From positions 1 through 6,041 of the forward strand of contig CANQCC010000088.1 of the NCBI GenBank assembly GCA_947589635.1: a DNA stretch of 6,041 bases. The letters are read 5' to 3'. Source of the DNA: an uncultured Clostridia bacterium (GTDB taxonomy: Bacteria > Bacillota > Clostridia > Christensenellales > CAG-917). The notes under the pieces were generated by a model. The model was not told the DNA's origin. It was given only the letters and a program-made list of their open reading frames with translations, and made no database searches. The position numbers and the translations under genes are program-made. Positions 1 through 5,071 of the stretch are shown here, one piece after another (the stretch's first letter is position 1; the number at the start of each line of letters is the position of its first letter).

Positions 1-3
1 CAA

Positions 4-26
4 GTCACGTACGCTTAAGTACGCTC
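4..26. repeat. 23-bp dispersed repeat, copy 1
   Basis: This stretch matches 126-148 at 21 of 23 positions; only two adjacent bases in the middle differ. Each copy contains CGTAC and GTACG arms separated by 6 bases, so each can form a small hairpin. Different flanks around the two copies suggest a short dispersed element rather than a simple tandem duplication. Confidence 0.7.
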
Positions 27-106
27 CTCTTGCCCTGCGGGTTTGTTCGTTTGTCCTTGACGCTTACACGCGGTTTTTAAGTTATCGAGGGGCGATATAC
101 TTCGTC

Positions 107-169
107 AAAACCCTCTCGCCTCACGGTCACGTACGACTAAGTACGCTCACGCTCGTTGAGAGGGCTTTT
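107..169. repeat. 63-nt inverted repeat (REP- or MITE-like hairpin)
   Basis: The left arm AAAACCCTCTC (107-117) pairs with GAGAGGG-C-TTTT (158-169), perfect apart from one extra C. The interior contains the 23-bp repeat with its own small stem. Runs of A and T flank both ends of the stem, so on either strand it resembles an oversized intrinsic terminator. No transposase or target-site duplication is visible, so its class (extragenic palindrome, small non-autonomous element or terminator) stays open. Confidence 0.55.
126..148. repeat. 23-bp dispersed repeat, copy 2
   Basis: Second copy of the repeat at 4-26, placed in the loop region of the larger inverted repeat 107-169. Its arms CGTAC (130-134) and GTACG (141-145) could form an apical hairpin on top of the outer stem. 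Confidence 0.7.
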
Positions 170-252
170 CCGTGTCTCTTTTATGTACTCTATCTTGTGG
201 AGTCGGGATACAGCTATTTACCAAGCGTTACTATCACTGTCCATTTTGGGCC

Positions 253-330
253 TACCCCTTTATAACATTAGTACAGAAGTATTTTCCCTGTATAGGGGGA
301 GGCTCCGCACTTTGTGCGGTGGTGGGGGTA
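253..330. repeat. Folded multi-stem intergenic element
   Basis: Three nested inverted repeats are visible. An outer stem TACCCC (253-258) pairs with GGGGTA (325-330). One inner hairpin has CCCT (286-289) and AGGG (294-297) around GTAT. The other has a perfect 6-bp stem, CCGCAC (305-310) with GTGCGG (314-319), around TTT. The layout resembles, from memory, dispersed structured repeats common between genes of gut Clostridia that carry a 'CCCTATACAGGG' hairpin beside a GC-rich hairpin. That family link is recollection, not a search result. A structured RNA is the alternative. Confidence 0.45.
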
Positions 331-492
331 CCGTAAAAAACAACGCATGCAAGTCGTAACGCATAAATCAAGGTATTCCGCGGGGGTCACACAAAAATCA
401 AACAAAAAATTGATCCGCTTAAAATCAGCGAGCGACAGCCCACAAACCCAAGCAAAAAAATCAACAGCAGGGACAAATGTTAATCGTGTTAT

Positions 493-501
493 TGTTATAC
501 T
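493..501 (+). promoter_or_regulatory. Possible extended -10 promoter
   Basis: TGT followed by TATACT (496-501) makes an extended -10 element. No good -35 lies 16-18 bases upstream; the nearest, GGACAA at 471-476, is 19 bases away. A transcript from here would start near 508 and meet the terminator within about 50 nt. Weakly supported. Confidence 0.25.
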
Positions 502-526
502 ACTATCTTTCCAAGATAGGGCACAT

Positions 527-554
527 AAAAACCGAGGCGAGTGCCTCGGTTTTT
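527..554. terminator. Strong bidirectional intrinsic terminator
   Basis: AAAAACCGAGGC (527-538) and GCCTCGGTTTTT (543-554) form a perfect 12-bp inverted repeat with a GAGT loop. The GC stem is 7 bp, and a T run follows it on both strands. It is the likely transcription end for the minus-strand GtrA-like gene, whose stop lies 144 bp away across the 21-bp repeats. It would also stop any plus-strand transcript entering from the left. Confidence 0.9.
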
Positions 555-560
555 ACTAAC

Positions 561-697
561 TTATTGAAATTGTTATTTTTCAGATCAAAGGCGTTATTTT
601 TCAATCGAAGTTGTCGCTTTTCCGATCAAAAGCGTTATTCTTCAGATAGAAGTCGTTACTCTTCCGATCAAAATCGCTACTTTTCCAATTGAAATCG
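561..697 (-). repeat. Degenerate 21-bp tandem repeat in 3' region of GtrA-like gene
   Basis: Six units lie at 677-697, 656-676, 635-655, 614-634, 594-613 (one base short) and 573-593, with a partial seventh at 561-572. On the minus strand the consensus is roughly CGATTTTGATC then GGAAGAGTAA. Most units end in GAAGAGTAA, GAAAAGTAG, GAAGAATAA or GAAAAATAA, echoing the last codons and stop of the adjacent gene (GAA GAG TAA). Because 21 is seven codons, the stops recur in the same frame until the one-base deletion in the 594-613 unit. Read on the plus strand it looks like a heptapeptide repeat with many S, D, R, Y and F residues, but that frame has no ribosome binding site. Confidence 0.8.
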
Positions 698-1633
698 TTA
701 CTCTTCTGACGATTGGTCCGATGCGGGAAGGGAGTCGGCGATTGCGCCTGCCGTCTCTGCGCCGTCGGTTTCGGTTGAAGCAGCCTCTTCGTTCGCTATA
801 TCGGTTGAAGTTGCGTTCTCGTTGTCCTCGATAGCGGTTGAAGTTGCTTCTTCGGCGGGCTCTTGGACGTCTGCGGCGGCTTCGAGAGCGGCCTTTTTCT
901 TTTTGCCGCCCCAGTCGCGCATGATGAAGAATTTATTGCCGAGGAAGTTGACGATGAGCGCCGCTATGCCCGCGACCGCCTGACCTGTAAGGTTGAACAC
1001 GAGGTCGAGGAATCCGTTCGCGTCGGGCTTTGCCTTCCAGCATGCGTCGGTTATCAATCCGCCAAGGTAGGTCTGCATTATGATGATGATTATCGCCATT
1101 ATCGCGTACAGCACCGCGCGCAGGGCGATGTAGTTGGGCACGTTGAAGGTCTTTTTGCGGTTGAGGACAAAAGTCAGCACCTGTCCGACTACGGAGCCGA
1201 CGAGGAAGCCGATAAACTCCGCCTGAGTGGCATAGTGGAAGACGAACCAGTCAAGACGGGTATGCCCAAGGTGCGCCTCGAGTTTGAGTCCCGCGGACAG
1301 CGCGTATGTGATTATCAGCTGCGAAGCGCCGCAGATTATGCTGAACAGGAAGAACAGCACCATCTGCCTGACGTCCTCGTGCGCCTTGAGATAGGTCACT
1401 ATATTTTGAATGAATTTAGGCAATTTGCGCTTTTTCTTGCCGTCTTGCGCGCCTTCGTCTTCGCCTTCAGCCTCGGCCGTTTCGTTTTCCGCGACTTCTT
1501 CCGTATCGATGTTTTTCATCGTATCGTCCTCTTGTGCGGCTTCTTCCGTAGAAGTCTGCGCCACTTCGGCGCTTGAATCTTCCGCGCGCTCGCCGTCCTG
1601 CGCCATAGCGACGTCGTCTTTAACTTCGTCCAT
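698..1633 (-). CDS. GtrA-like integral membrane protein with acidic N- and C-terminal tails
   Basis: A 311-residue protein. Residues 1-65 are rich in D and E and likely disordered, followed by a basic KKKRK patch (66-70). About four membrane helices follow, near 90-113, 137-158, 168-190 and 212-236. The motif FVLNRKKTF (155-163) matches the FLLNRRWTF-type signature of GtrA-family proteins (PF04138), and NFLGNKFFI in the last helix fits the family's second such site. GtrA relatives are thought to move polyprenyl-linked sugars across the membrane for cell-wall or glycan modification. Typical members have about 120-150 residues, so the core here is normal and both tails are additions. The tail after KKKK (244-247) is acidic and contains ATST-type repeats of 10-11 residues, seen in DNA as CGGTTGAAG at 772, 802 and 835 on the plus strand. 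The start is supported by AAGGGAGA five bases upstream (1639-1646) and a consensus promoter. No glycosyltransferase lies in the window, so the substrate is unknown. Confidence 0.85.
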   Translation of the reverse strand: MDEVKDDVAMAQDGERAEDSSAEVAQTSTEEAAQEDDTMKNIDTEEVAENETAEAEGEDEGAQDGKKKRKLPKFIQNIVTYLKAHEDVRQMVLFFLFSIICGASQLIITYALSAGLKLEAHLGHTRLDWFVFHYATQAEFIGFLVGSVVGQVLTFVLNRKKTFNVPNYIALRAVLYAIMAIIIIIMQTYLGGLITDACWKAKPDANGFLDLVFNLTGQAVAGIAALIVNFLGNKFFIMRDWGGKKKKAALEAAADVQEPAEEATSTAIEDNENATSTDIANEEAASTETDGAETAGAIADSLPASDQSSEE

Positions 1634-1668
1634 AAAAATCTCCCTTAGATATATAAAGTATTAAAGAT

Positions 1669-1697
1669 ATTATAAATATCAATTTTATTTTTGTCAA
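1669..1697 (-). promoter_or_regulatory. Consensus sigma-A promoter of GtrA-like gene
   Basis: On the minus strand TTGACA (1692-1697) and TATAAT (1669-1674) are separated by exactly 17 bases, matching the consensus at every position. The predicted start is near 1662, leaving a leader of about 29 nt with a good ribosome binding site. The sequence GTCAATAGCG (plus strand) occurs at 1693-1702, overlapping the -35, and again at 1724-1733, which might be an operator or a chance duplication. Confidence 0.85.
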
Positions 1698-1745
1698 TAG
1701 CGGCCTTTGCCCGCTTGCCGTCGGTCAATAGCGACAATTATCCGC

Positions 1746-2309
1746 TCATGCCGAGAGGGATACCCTAAGCACAAGCGCTTTATCGCTTGATTGTCTTGTG
1801 CGCTCGACGTCTTTCACGGTATACTTTGCTGAGTTCTCGCCCGATGAGAGCGTTATCTCGTCGCCGATGTCCAAATAACGCAAGTCCTCATAGGAGGGAA
1901 AAGTAATCTTCAGGCTTTGGCTTGCCGCGGCAAATTCTTCGGGAGTGACTTCGCGCGCAAACGAGTCTTTAAGATCCCGCTCCGGCTTTATTTTTATGCG
2001 GCGATAGGAGCCCTCGGGGCGCGTCTCGTTCGCGCTGTCCGTCATAAACGCATAGCGGCAGTAGTCCATCTCGCCCATATAGCCGTGAGCTTCCGCCATC
2101 ACGTCTCCCCAGCCGCGCTGAGAAAAGCGATATATCTTGCCGTCGTTGAGAAGAGGCGCGCAGCAATAGCCCTCCTGATGCGCCCAGCCCGAAAACTCGT
2201 AGCCGTGCGCGCGTATATCGTCGATGACGGCGTTTCTTGCCGCCCAACCCATAATGCCTTCGGGATAGTCGTCGTCATAGCACACCCATCCCACAACTCG
2301 CAGTTTCAT
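1746..2309 (-). CDS. Uncharacterised 187-residue soluble protein
   Basis: I cannot assign a function. The start at 2309 is chosen over an upstream in-frame ATG at 2363 because AGGAGG (2317-2322) lies seven bases before it. The longer version would begin upstream of the predicted transcription start. The protein has no signal peptide or membrane segment. Residues 1-90 are rich in aromatics, G and D, with striking blocks: GWVCYDDD (7-14), GWAARNAVIDDI (21-32), GWAHQEGYCCAPLLNDGK (41-58), and FSQRGWGDVMAEAHGYMG (62-79). These look like conserved structural or active-site segments, and I have a loose memory of similar hypothetical proteins in Bacillota. Residues about 135-187 look like a small beta-rich module. 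It lies head to head with the U32 gene and upstream of the GtrA-like gene on the same strand. The 112-bp gap and separate promoter there argue against a tight operon, although no terminator is visible between them. Confidence 0.8.
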   Translation of the reverse strand: MKLRVVGWVCYDDDYPEGIMGWAARNAVIDDIRAHGYEFSGWAHQEGYCCAPLLNDGKIYRFSQRGWGDVMAEAHGYMGEMDYCRYAFMTDSANETRPEGSYRRIKIKPERDLKDSFAREVTPEEFAAASQSLKITFPSYEDLRYLDIGDEITLSSGENSAKYTVKDVERTRQSSDKALVLRVSLSA

Positions 2310-2331
2310 ATCGACTCCTCCTATATACACC

Positions 2332-2360
2332 ATCTTATCACGCCTCGCGCAAATATTCAA
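2332..2360 (-). promoter_or_regulatory. Probable promoter of the 187-residue protein gene
   Basis: On the minus strand TTGAAT (2355-2360) and TAAGAT (2332-2337) are 17 bases apart, each matching the consensus at four of six positions. The predicted start is near 2325, only a few bases before AGGAGG, giving a leader of about 16 nt. It sits back to back with the U32 promoter. Confidence 0.5.
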
Positions 2361-2383
2361 CACAAAATACGCTTTCGAGGCGC

Positions 2384-2412
2384 TTTACAAAAGGGACGCG
2401 CAAGGTTATACT
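2384..2412 (+). promoter_or_regulatory. Promoter of the U32-family gene, predicting a leaderless mRNA
   Basis: TTTACA (2384-2389) and TATACT (2407-2412) are 17 bases apart, each five of six against consensus. With the usual spacing after the -10, transcription would begin at 2419, the A of the ATG, leaving no leader. Consistently, no ribosome binding site stands at a working distance; the nearest purine run, AAGG at 2402-2405, is 13 bases upstream and lies inside the promoter spacer. Confidence 0.65.
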
Positions 2413-2418
2413 TAAAGC

Positions 2419-3033
2419 ATGACGGAACTTCTTGCGCCTGCAGGCGATATCAAAAGCTTTGACGCGGCGATCGCGTGCGGAGCCAACGCCGTATATCTTG
2501 GGCTTGGCGATTTCAACGCGCGCATGAAGGCGGAAAATTTTGACGCGGCAAGCCTTCGCGAGGTCGTCAAGAAGGCGCACTTTTTTGGGGTCAAAGTCTT
2601 TGTGACAATAAACACAATTGTGCAAAACAGCGAGTTAAACAAGCTGTTTTCGCTGGTTAAAGCCGCGATATGCGCAAAAGTCGACGCATTTTTGGTGCAG
2701 GACCTTGGGGTGTGCAAACTGCTTGAAGATCGCTTTGAAGGCATAAAGTTGCATGCGAGCACGCAGATGGGGGTCATGAATGTCGAGGGCGCCAAAATCG
2801 CGGAAGAGATGGGGCTTTGCCGAGCCGTGCTTGCGCGCGAAACTCCTCTTGAGGACGTCAAGGCGATAAGCGCGAACACCTCTTTGGAGCTTGAATATTT
2901 TGTGCAGGGCGCGCTTTGCGTCTCGTTTTCGGGAGGCTGTTATTTGAGCGGCGCGGAGTGCGGCGCAAGCGGAAACCGCGGGCAGTGCAAGCAGCTTTGT
3001 CGGCTGCCGTACGAGGCGAGACTGGGCAATTAA
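2419..3033 (+). CDS. U32-family protein, N-terminal part (gene interrupted by in-frame TAA)
   Basis: A 204-residue product with the classic U32 start: MTELLAPAGD at residues 1-10, then GANAVYLGLGDFNAR. It carries a full U32 signature at 160-178 (EYFVQGALCVSFSGGCYLS), then NRGQCKQLCRLPYEA. U32 proteins, once called collagenase-like peptidases, include RlhA, TrhP and UbiU/UbiV, which act in RNA hydroxylation or ubiquinone hydroxylation; UbiU/UbiV bind a [4Fe-4S] cluster through four cysteines. Here C167, C174 and C190 fit the first three by spacing. The fourth, in the SARDLC motif, comes after the stop. The ATG is fixed by homology to the family N-terminus despite the lack of a ribosome binding site. 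The chain ends mid-domain, so this fragment alone would lack the fourth ligand, the conserved KIEGRM segment and the rest of the barrel. It probably belongs with 3052-4602 as one gene of about 727 codons. Confidence 0.8.
   Translation: MTELLAPAGDIKSFDAAIACGANAVYLGLGDFNARMKAENFDAASLREVVKKAHFFGVKVFVTINTIVQNSELNKLFSLVKAAICAKVDAFLVQDLGVCKLLEDRFEGIKLHASTQMGVMNVEGAKIAEEMGLCRAVLARETPLEDVKAISANTSLELEYFVQGALCVSFSGGCYLSGAECGASGNRGQCKQLCRLPYEARLGN
3031..3033 (+). other. In-frame TAA interrupting the U32 gene
   Basis: TAA occupies codon 205, and the reading frame continues unchanged on the far side with KKQGYLLSARDLC, which matches what U32 proteins have next (typically ...GYLLSPKDLC). No indel is needed, so a homopolymer error in the following run of A would not explain it. 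A single-base change from a sense codon (for example GAA, CAA or AAA) would. TAA also ends the ferredoxin, the GtrA-like and the cysteine-cluster genes, so recoding of TAA in this genome is unlikely. Confidence 0.85.
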
Positions 3034-3051
3034 AAAAAGCAGGGCTATCTT

Positions 3052-4602
3052 TTGTCCGCTCGCGACCTCTGCCTTGCCGAAAGCATAAAGGAACTCAGGC
3101 GCGCGGGCGTATCCTCATATAAGATAGAGGGCCGCATGAGGCGGGAGGGCTACGTCGCCAAAGCGACCTATACCTATCGCCAATTCGTCTTCGGCGCAAA
3201 CGACAAGCTGTCCGACTATGACGACTTTTGCCTGAAGACGGCGTTTTCGCGAGGGGAATATCTCAAGCGCGGATACCTTGACGGCGGCACGCCTTCCGTC
3301 ATAGAGCCTCGCTTTCACGGGCACGTAGGGCTGAGGATAGGCGAGGTCGTCAAAGCAAGGCCTTTCAAAAAGGAGCTATGCGAAGTCACCGTGCGCACGG
3401 ACGGATTTATACTTCGCGACGGCGACGGAATAAAACTTTTCGACGGCGACAACGAGGTCGCCTCCCTCGGCATAGGCGGCGTGCGCAAGACGGGGGAGGG
3501 GCTTTACACCTTTGTCACGGCTGCCAAGGCGAGCGCGGGCTTGGGCGTAAACTTGACGCTTGACAGCGCGCTCGAAAAACAGTTGCTTGAAAAAAAGCGC
3601 TATCGCGAGGCGAACCTCAGCCTGAGGGCGGTCGCGGGGCAGCCACTCATGATGAGGGCGGAGTGTAGACTGTACAACTTCGACGGAGAGTATATCACGG
3701 TCTCGGTCGAGGAGAGCGGGGACAAACCTCTGCAGGCCGCGAAGACAGCGCCCGTCGGCGAGGACATGCTGCGCGAGATGATAGAAAAGACCGCGGATAC
3801 GGGCTTTATCGCGCGCGGAAGCGATATCGAGACTGACGGCGTTTTCGTGCCGAGGTCGGAGGTGAACGCTTTGCGCAGGCGCACGCTTCAACGCCTGTGT
3901 GAAGAGATAATCGCGGTATTTGAAAAAGATACTCCCGTCCTCAGAGACGGCTGCGACGAAGTTGTATTTTCGGACATCCCCGCGCCCGAGCAGCTGACGG
4001 TGGTCACGATCTCATCCGAGCAGATCGCCGCAGGGGAGCGCCCGCCGCGGGAGGGGCTTATATCGTTGTCTCCGTCGGATTACGCTCCCGAAGAGGTGGG
4101 TCGCATGCTGTCCTCTCTCGGGCTCGGGGCGGAGGACGTCGCGCTTAAGCTGCCCGCGCTCGCTACGGGGAAGGACATAGCGCGCATAAGGGAGACGCTT
4201 TCCGCCTTTCCGGGGCTTAAGACGGTGGTGGCGAACAACCTTTGGGGACTTGCGCTTGCGAAGGAGGGCTACAGAGTCATCGCGGGCGAGGGCATGAACA
4301 TCGCCAACGATCTTGCGGCGGCTCAGGTCGCAAAGTTTGGCGCGTACGCGGTCGTGCCGTCCATAGAGTTTAAGCGCGGATTATCCGCGGAGTGCGCAAA
4401 AAAGTACGGCGTGAAAGTCGCGCGCGGGGAGGGAGATTATCCGCTTATGACCTTTGCGCATTGTCCCTTCAAGACGTTGTTTGGCGGCGGCTGCGAAAAT
4501 TGCCGCTACAGCGACGGGCTGGAGCTTGCAAGAGGGGACCGCGTGTACCGCGTAAGGCGAGTGCGCGAGGCGTGCTGTCGCTTCGAATTGTACGCAAAAT
4601 GA
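3052..4602 (+). CDS. U32-family protein, C-terminal part with DUF3656-like domain
   Basis: A 516-residue open frame continuing the preceding gene in the same frame. It opens with SARDLC, then SYKIEGRM (22-29), the conserved U32 segment. Residues about 184-286 resemble DUF3656 (PF12392), the accessory domain of long U32/RlhA-type proteins; the VFVPRSEVNALRR stretch (265-277) is typical. Residues about 312-470 look like a second barrel-like region, ending in a cysteine cluster HCPFK...CENC (C471, C481, C484) that may bind metal. The TTG at 3052 is only a nominal start: AGGG (3041-3044) lies seven bases upstream, so reinitiation after the TAA is possible but weak, and such a product would lack the U32 signature and three cluster cysteines. 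The frame is undamaged over 1.5 kb, which suggests either that the stop is recent or erroneous, or that this part is still made. If joined, the whole protein has about 727 residues, in line with clostridial long U32 proteins. Confidence 0.8.
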   Translation: MSARDLCLAESIKELRRAGVSSYKIEGRMRREGYVAKATYTYRQFVFGANDKLSDYDDFCLKTAFSRGEYLKRGYLDGGTPSVIEPRFHGHVGLRIGEVVKARPFKKELCEVTVRTDGFILRDGDGIKLFDGDNEVASLGIGGVRKTGEGLYTFVTAAKASAGLGVNLTLDSALEKQLLEKKRYREANLSLRAVAGQPLMMRAECRLYNFDGEYITVSVEESGDKPLQAAKTAPVGEDMLREMIEKTADTGFIARGSDIETDGVFVPRSEVNALRRRTLQRLCEEIIAVFEKDTPVLRDGCDEVVFSDIPAPEQLTVVTISSEQIAAGERPPREGLISLSPSDYAPEEVGRMLSSLGLGAEDVALKLPALATGKDIARIRETLSAFPGLKTVVANNLWGLALAKEGYRVIAGEGMNIANDLAAAQVAKFGAYAVVPSIEFKRGLSAECAKKYGVKVARGEGDYPLMTFAHCPFKTLFGGGCENCRYSDGLELARGDRVYRVRRVREACCRFELYAK

Positions 4603-4634
4603 GCTTAAGGCGCTCGCCTTCCGCAAAAAATTTT

Positions 4635-4655
4635 AAATTTGCCGAAAACAAATTT
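4635..4655. repeat. Inverted repeat upstream of the ferredoxin promoter
   Basis: AAATTTG (4635-4641) and CAAATTT (4649-4655) form a perfect 7-bp inverted repeat with a 7-base spacer, ending 10 bases before the ferredoxin -35. It could be an activator or repressor site, or simply an AT-rich UP-like element. Confidence 0.4.
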
Positions 4656-4665
4656 CGATATTTTC

Positions 4666-4694
4666 TGTACAAATGCAAATTGCTGTGATAGAAT
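4666..4694 (+). promoter_or_regulatory. Promoter of the ferredoxin gene
   Basis: TGTACA (4666-4671, four of six) and TAGAAT (4689-4694, five of six) are 17 bases apart. The predicted start is near 4701, 25 bases before the ATG, leaving room for the ribosome binding site. The AT-rich stretch upstream may help polymerase binding. Confidence 0.6.
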
Positions 4695-4725
4695 GTACTA
4701 AGCAATTAAAAAAGGAGAGAAAACT

Positions 4726-4896
4726 ATGCCCAGACTTATCAGTGACGAATGCATTCAGTGCGGCGCATGCGCGGAGACTTGCCCCGTCGGCGCAATATCC
4801 GAAGGCGAAAGCAAATACGTCGTGGATCCCGATCAGTGCGTTGATTGCGGCGCATGCCAAGACGGCTGCCCCGTAGGCGCTATTTCGGAGCAATAA
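4726..4896 (+). CDS. 2[4Fe-4S] clostridial-type ferredoxin
   Basis: A 56-residue protein starting MPRLISDECIQC. It has two complete cluster motifs: C9-x2-C12-x2-C15-x3-C19-P and C38-x2-C41-x2-C44-x3-C48-P. In such ferredoxins the last cysteine of each motif completes the cluster of the other half. The two halves are clear internal repeats, each ending CPVGAISE, reflecting the family's ancient duplication. Length and layout match the small soluble ferredoxins of anaerobic Clostridia, which carry low-potential electrons between enzymes such as pyruvate:ferredoxin oxidoreductase and hydrogenase. GGAG (4714-4717) sits eight bases before the ATG. With its own promoter and terminator it looks like a single-gene unit. 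The upstream U32 protein is a probable iron-sulfur protein, but a working link is only a guess. Confidence 0.96.
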   Translation: MPRLISDECIQCGACAETCPVGAISEGESKYVVDPDQCVDCGACQDGCPVGAISEQ

Positions 4897-4915
4897 TCAA
4901 TCGGCGACAACAGGG

Positions 4916-4950
4916 AAAACCGTACGGTATACGCCGCGCGGTTTTTATTT
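4916..4950 (+). terminator. Intrinsic terminator after the ferredoxin gene
   Basis: AAAACCG (4916-4922) pairs with CGGTTTT (4939-4945). An inner CGG (4925-4927) pairs with CCG (4934-4936), with a wobble pair and one mismatch between the stems. TTTTTATTTT follows directly. It begins 20 bases after the ferredoxin stop. Confidence 0.8.
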
Positions 4951-4989
4951 TAACGTGCAAAAATCGGGCTTCTAACGGCGCTTAATCGC

Positions 4990-5018
4990 TTGACAATACG
5001 GGATTTGCCACATATAAT
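4990..5018 (+). promoter_or_regulatory. Perfect consensus sigma-A promoter of the cysteine-cluster gene
   Basis: TTGACA (4990-4995) and TATAAT (5013-5018) are 17 bases apart, with all 12 consensus positions matching. The predicted start is near 5025, giving a leader of about 47 nt. No operator-like palindrome is obvious, so strong constitutive expression is the simplest reading. Confidence 0.9.
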
Positions 5019-5071
5019 AAGTTTATGCGTTCAAATAGAATGTCGATATTGTGCAAAAAGAGGTGATGTAT

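Larger units (their letters stand above)
1..526. other. Gene-poor, repeat-rich intergenic region
   Basis: I find no convincing gene here. Short open frames exist (for example 156-359 and 314-559 on the plus strand), but none has a good ribosome binding site, and they run through hairpins and repeats with biased composition, so I treat them as chance. The stretch holds a duplicated 23-bp sequence, a long inverted repeat, a folded element at 253-330, and a possible promoter just before the terminator at 527. AACGCAT also occurs twice 16 bp apart (342-348 and 358-364). The left edge cuts into a repeat, so whatever lies upstream is incomplete here. Confidence 0.6.

Noticed and set aside
57..85. 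Promoter from TTGACG at 57-62
   Set aside because: No acceptable -10 lies 16-18 bases downstream, and no gene follows.
477..692. Small plus-strand protein with heptapeptide repeats
   Set aside because: It runs across the terminator hairpin and the 21-bp repeats and lacks a ribosome binding site; the repeat is better explained as the 3' flank of the minus-strand gene.
863..1576. 237-residue open frame on the plus strand
   Set aside because: It is antisense to the GtrA-like gene, has no ribosome binding site and no recognisable domain; the minus-strand frame has membrane helices, a family motif, a ribosome binding site and a perfect promoter.
1634..1745. Terminator between the 187-residue protein gene and the GtrA-like gene
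   Set aside because: The best stem on the minus strand (AGCGG/CCGCT) is 5 bp with a 7-base loop and is not followed by a T run.
3032..3038. Ribosomal or transcriptional slippage on the run of seven A after codon 204
   Set aside because: The downstream homology is in the original frame, so a single-base slip would break rather than restore the protein, and the TAA itself would still be met.
4603..4634. Terminator after the U32-family gene
   Set aside because: AAGGC/GCCTT (4607-4620) gives only a 5-bp stem, and the T run starts about 10 bases later, too far for a normal intrinsic terminator.
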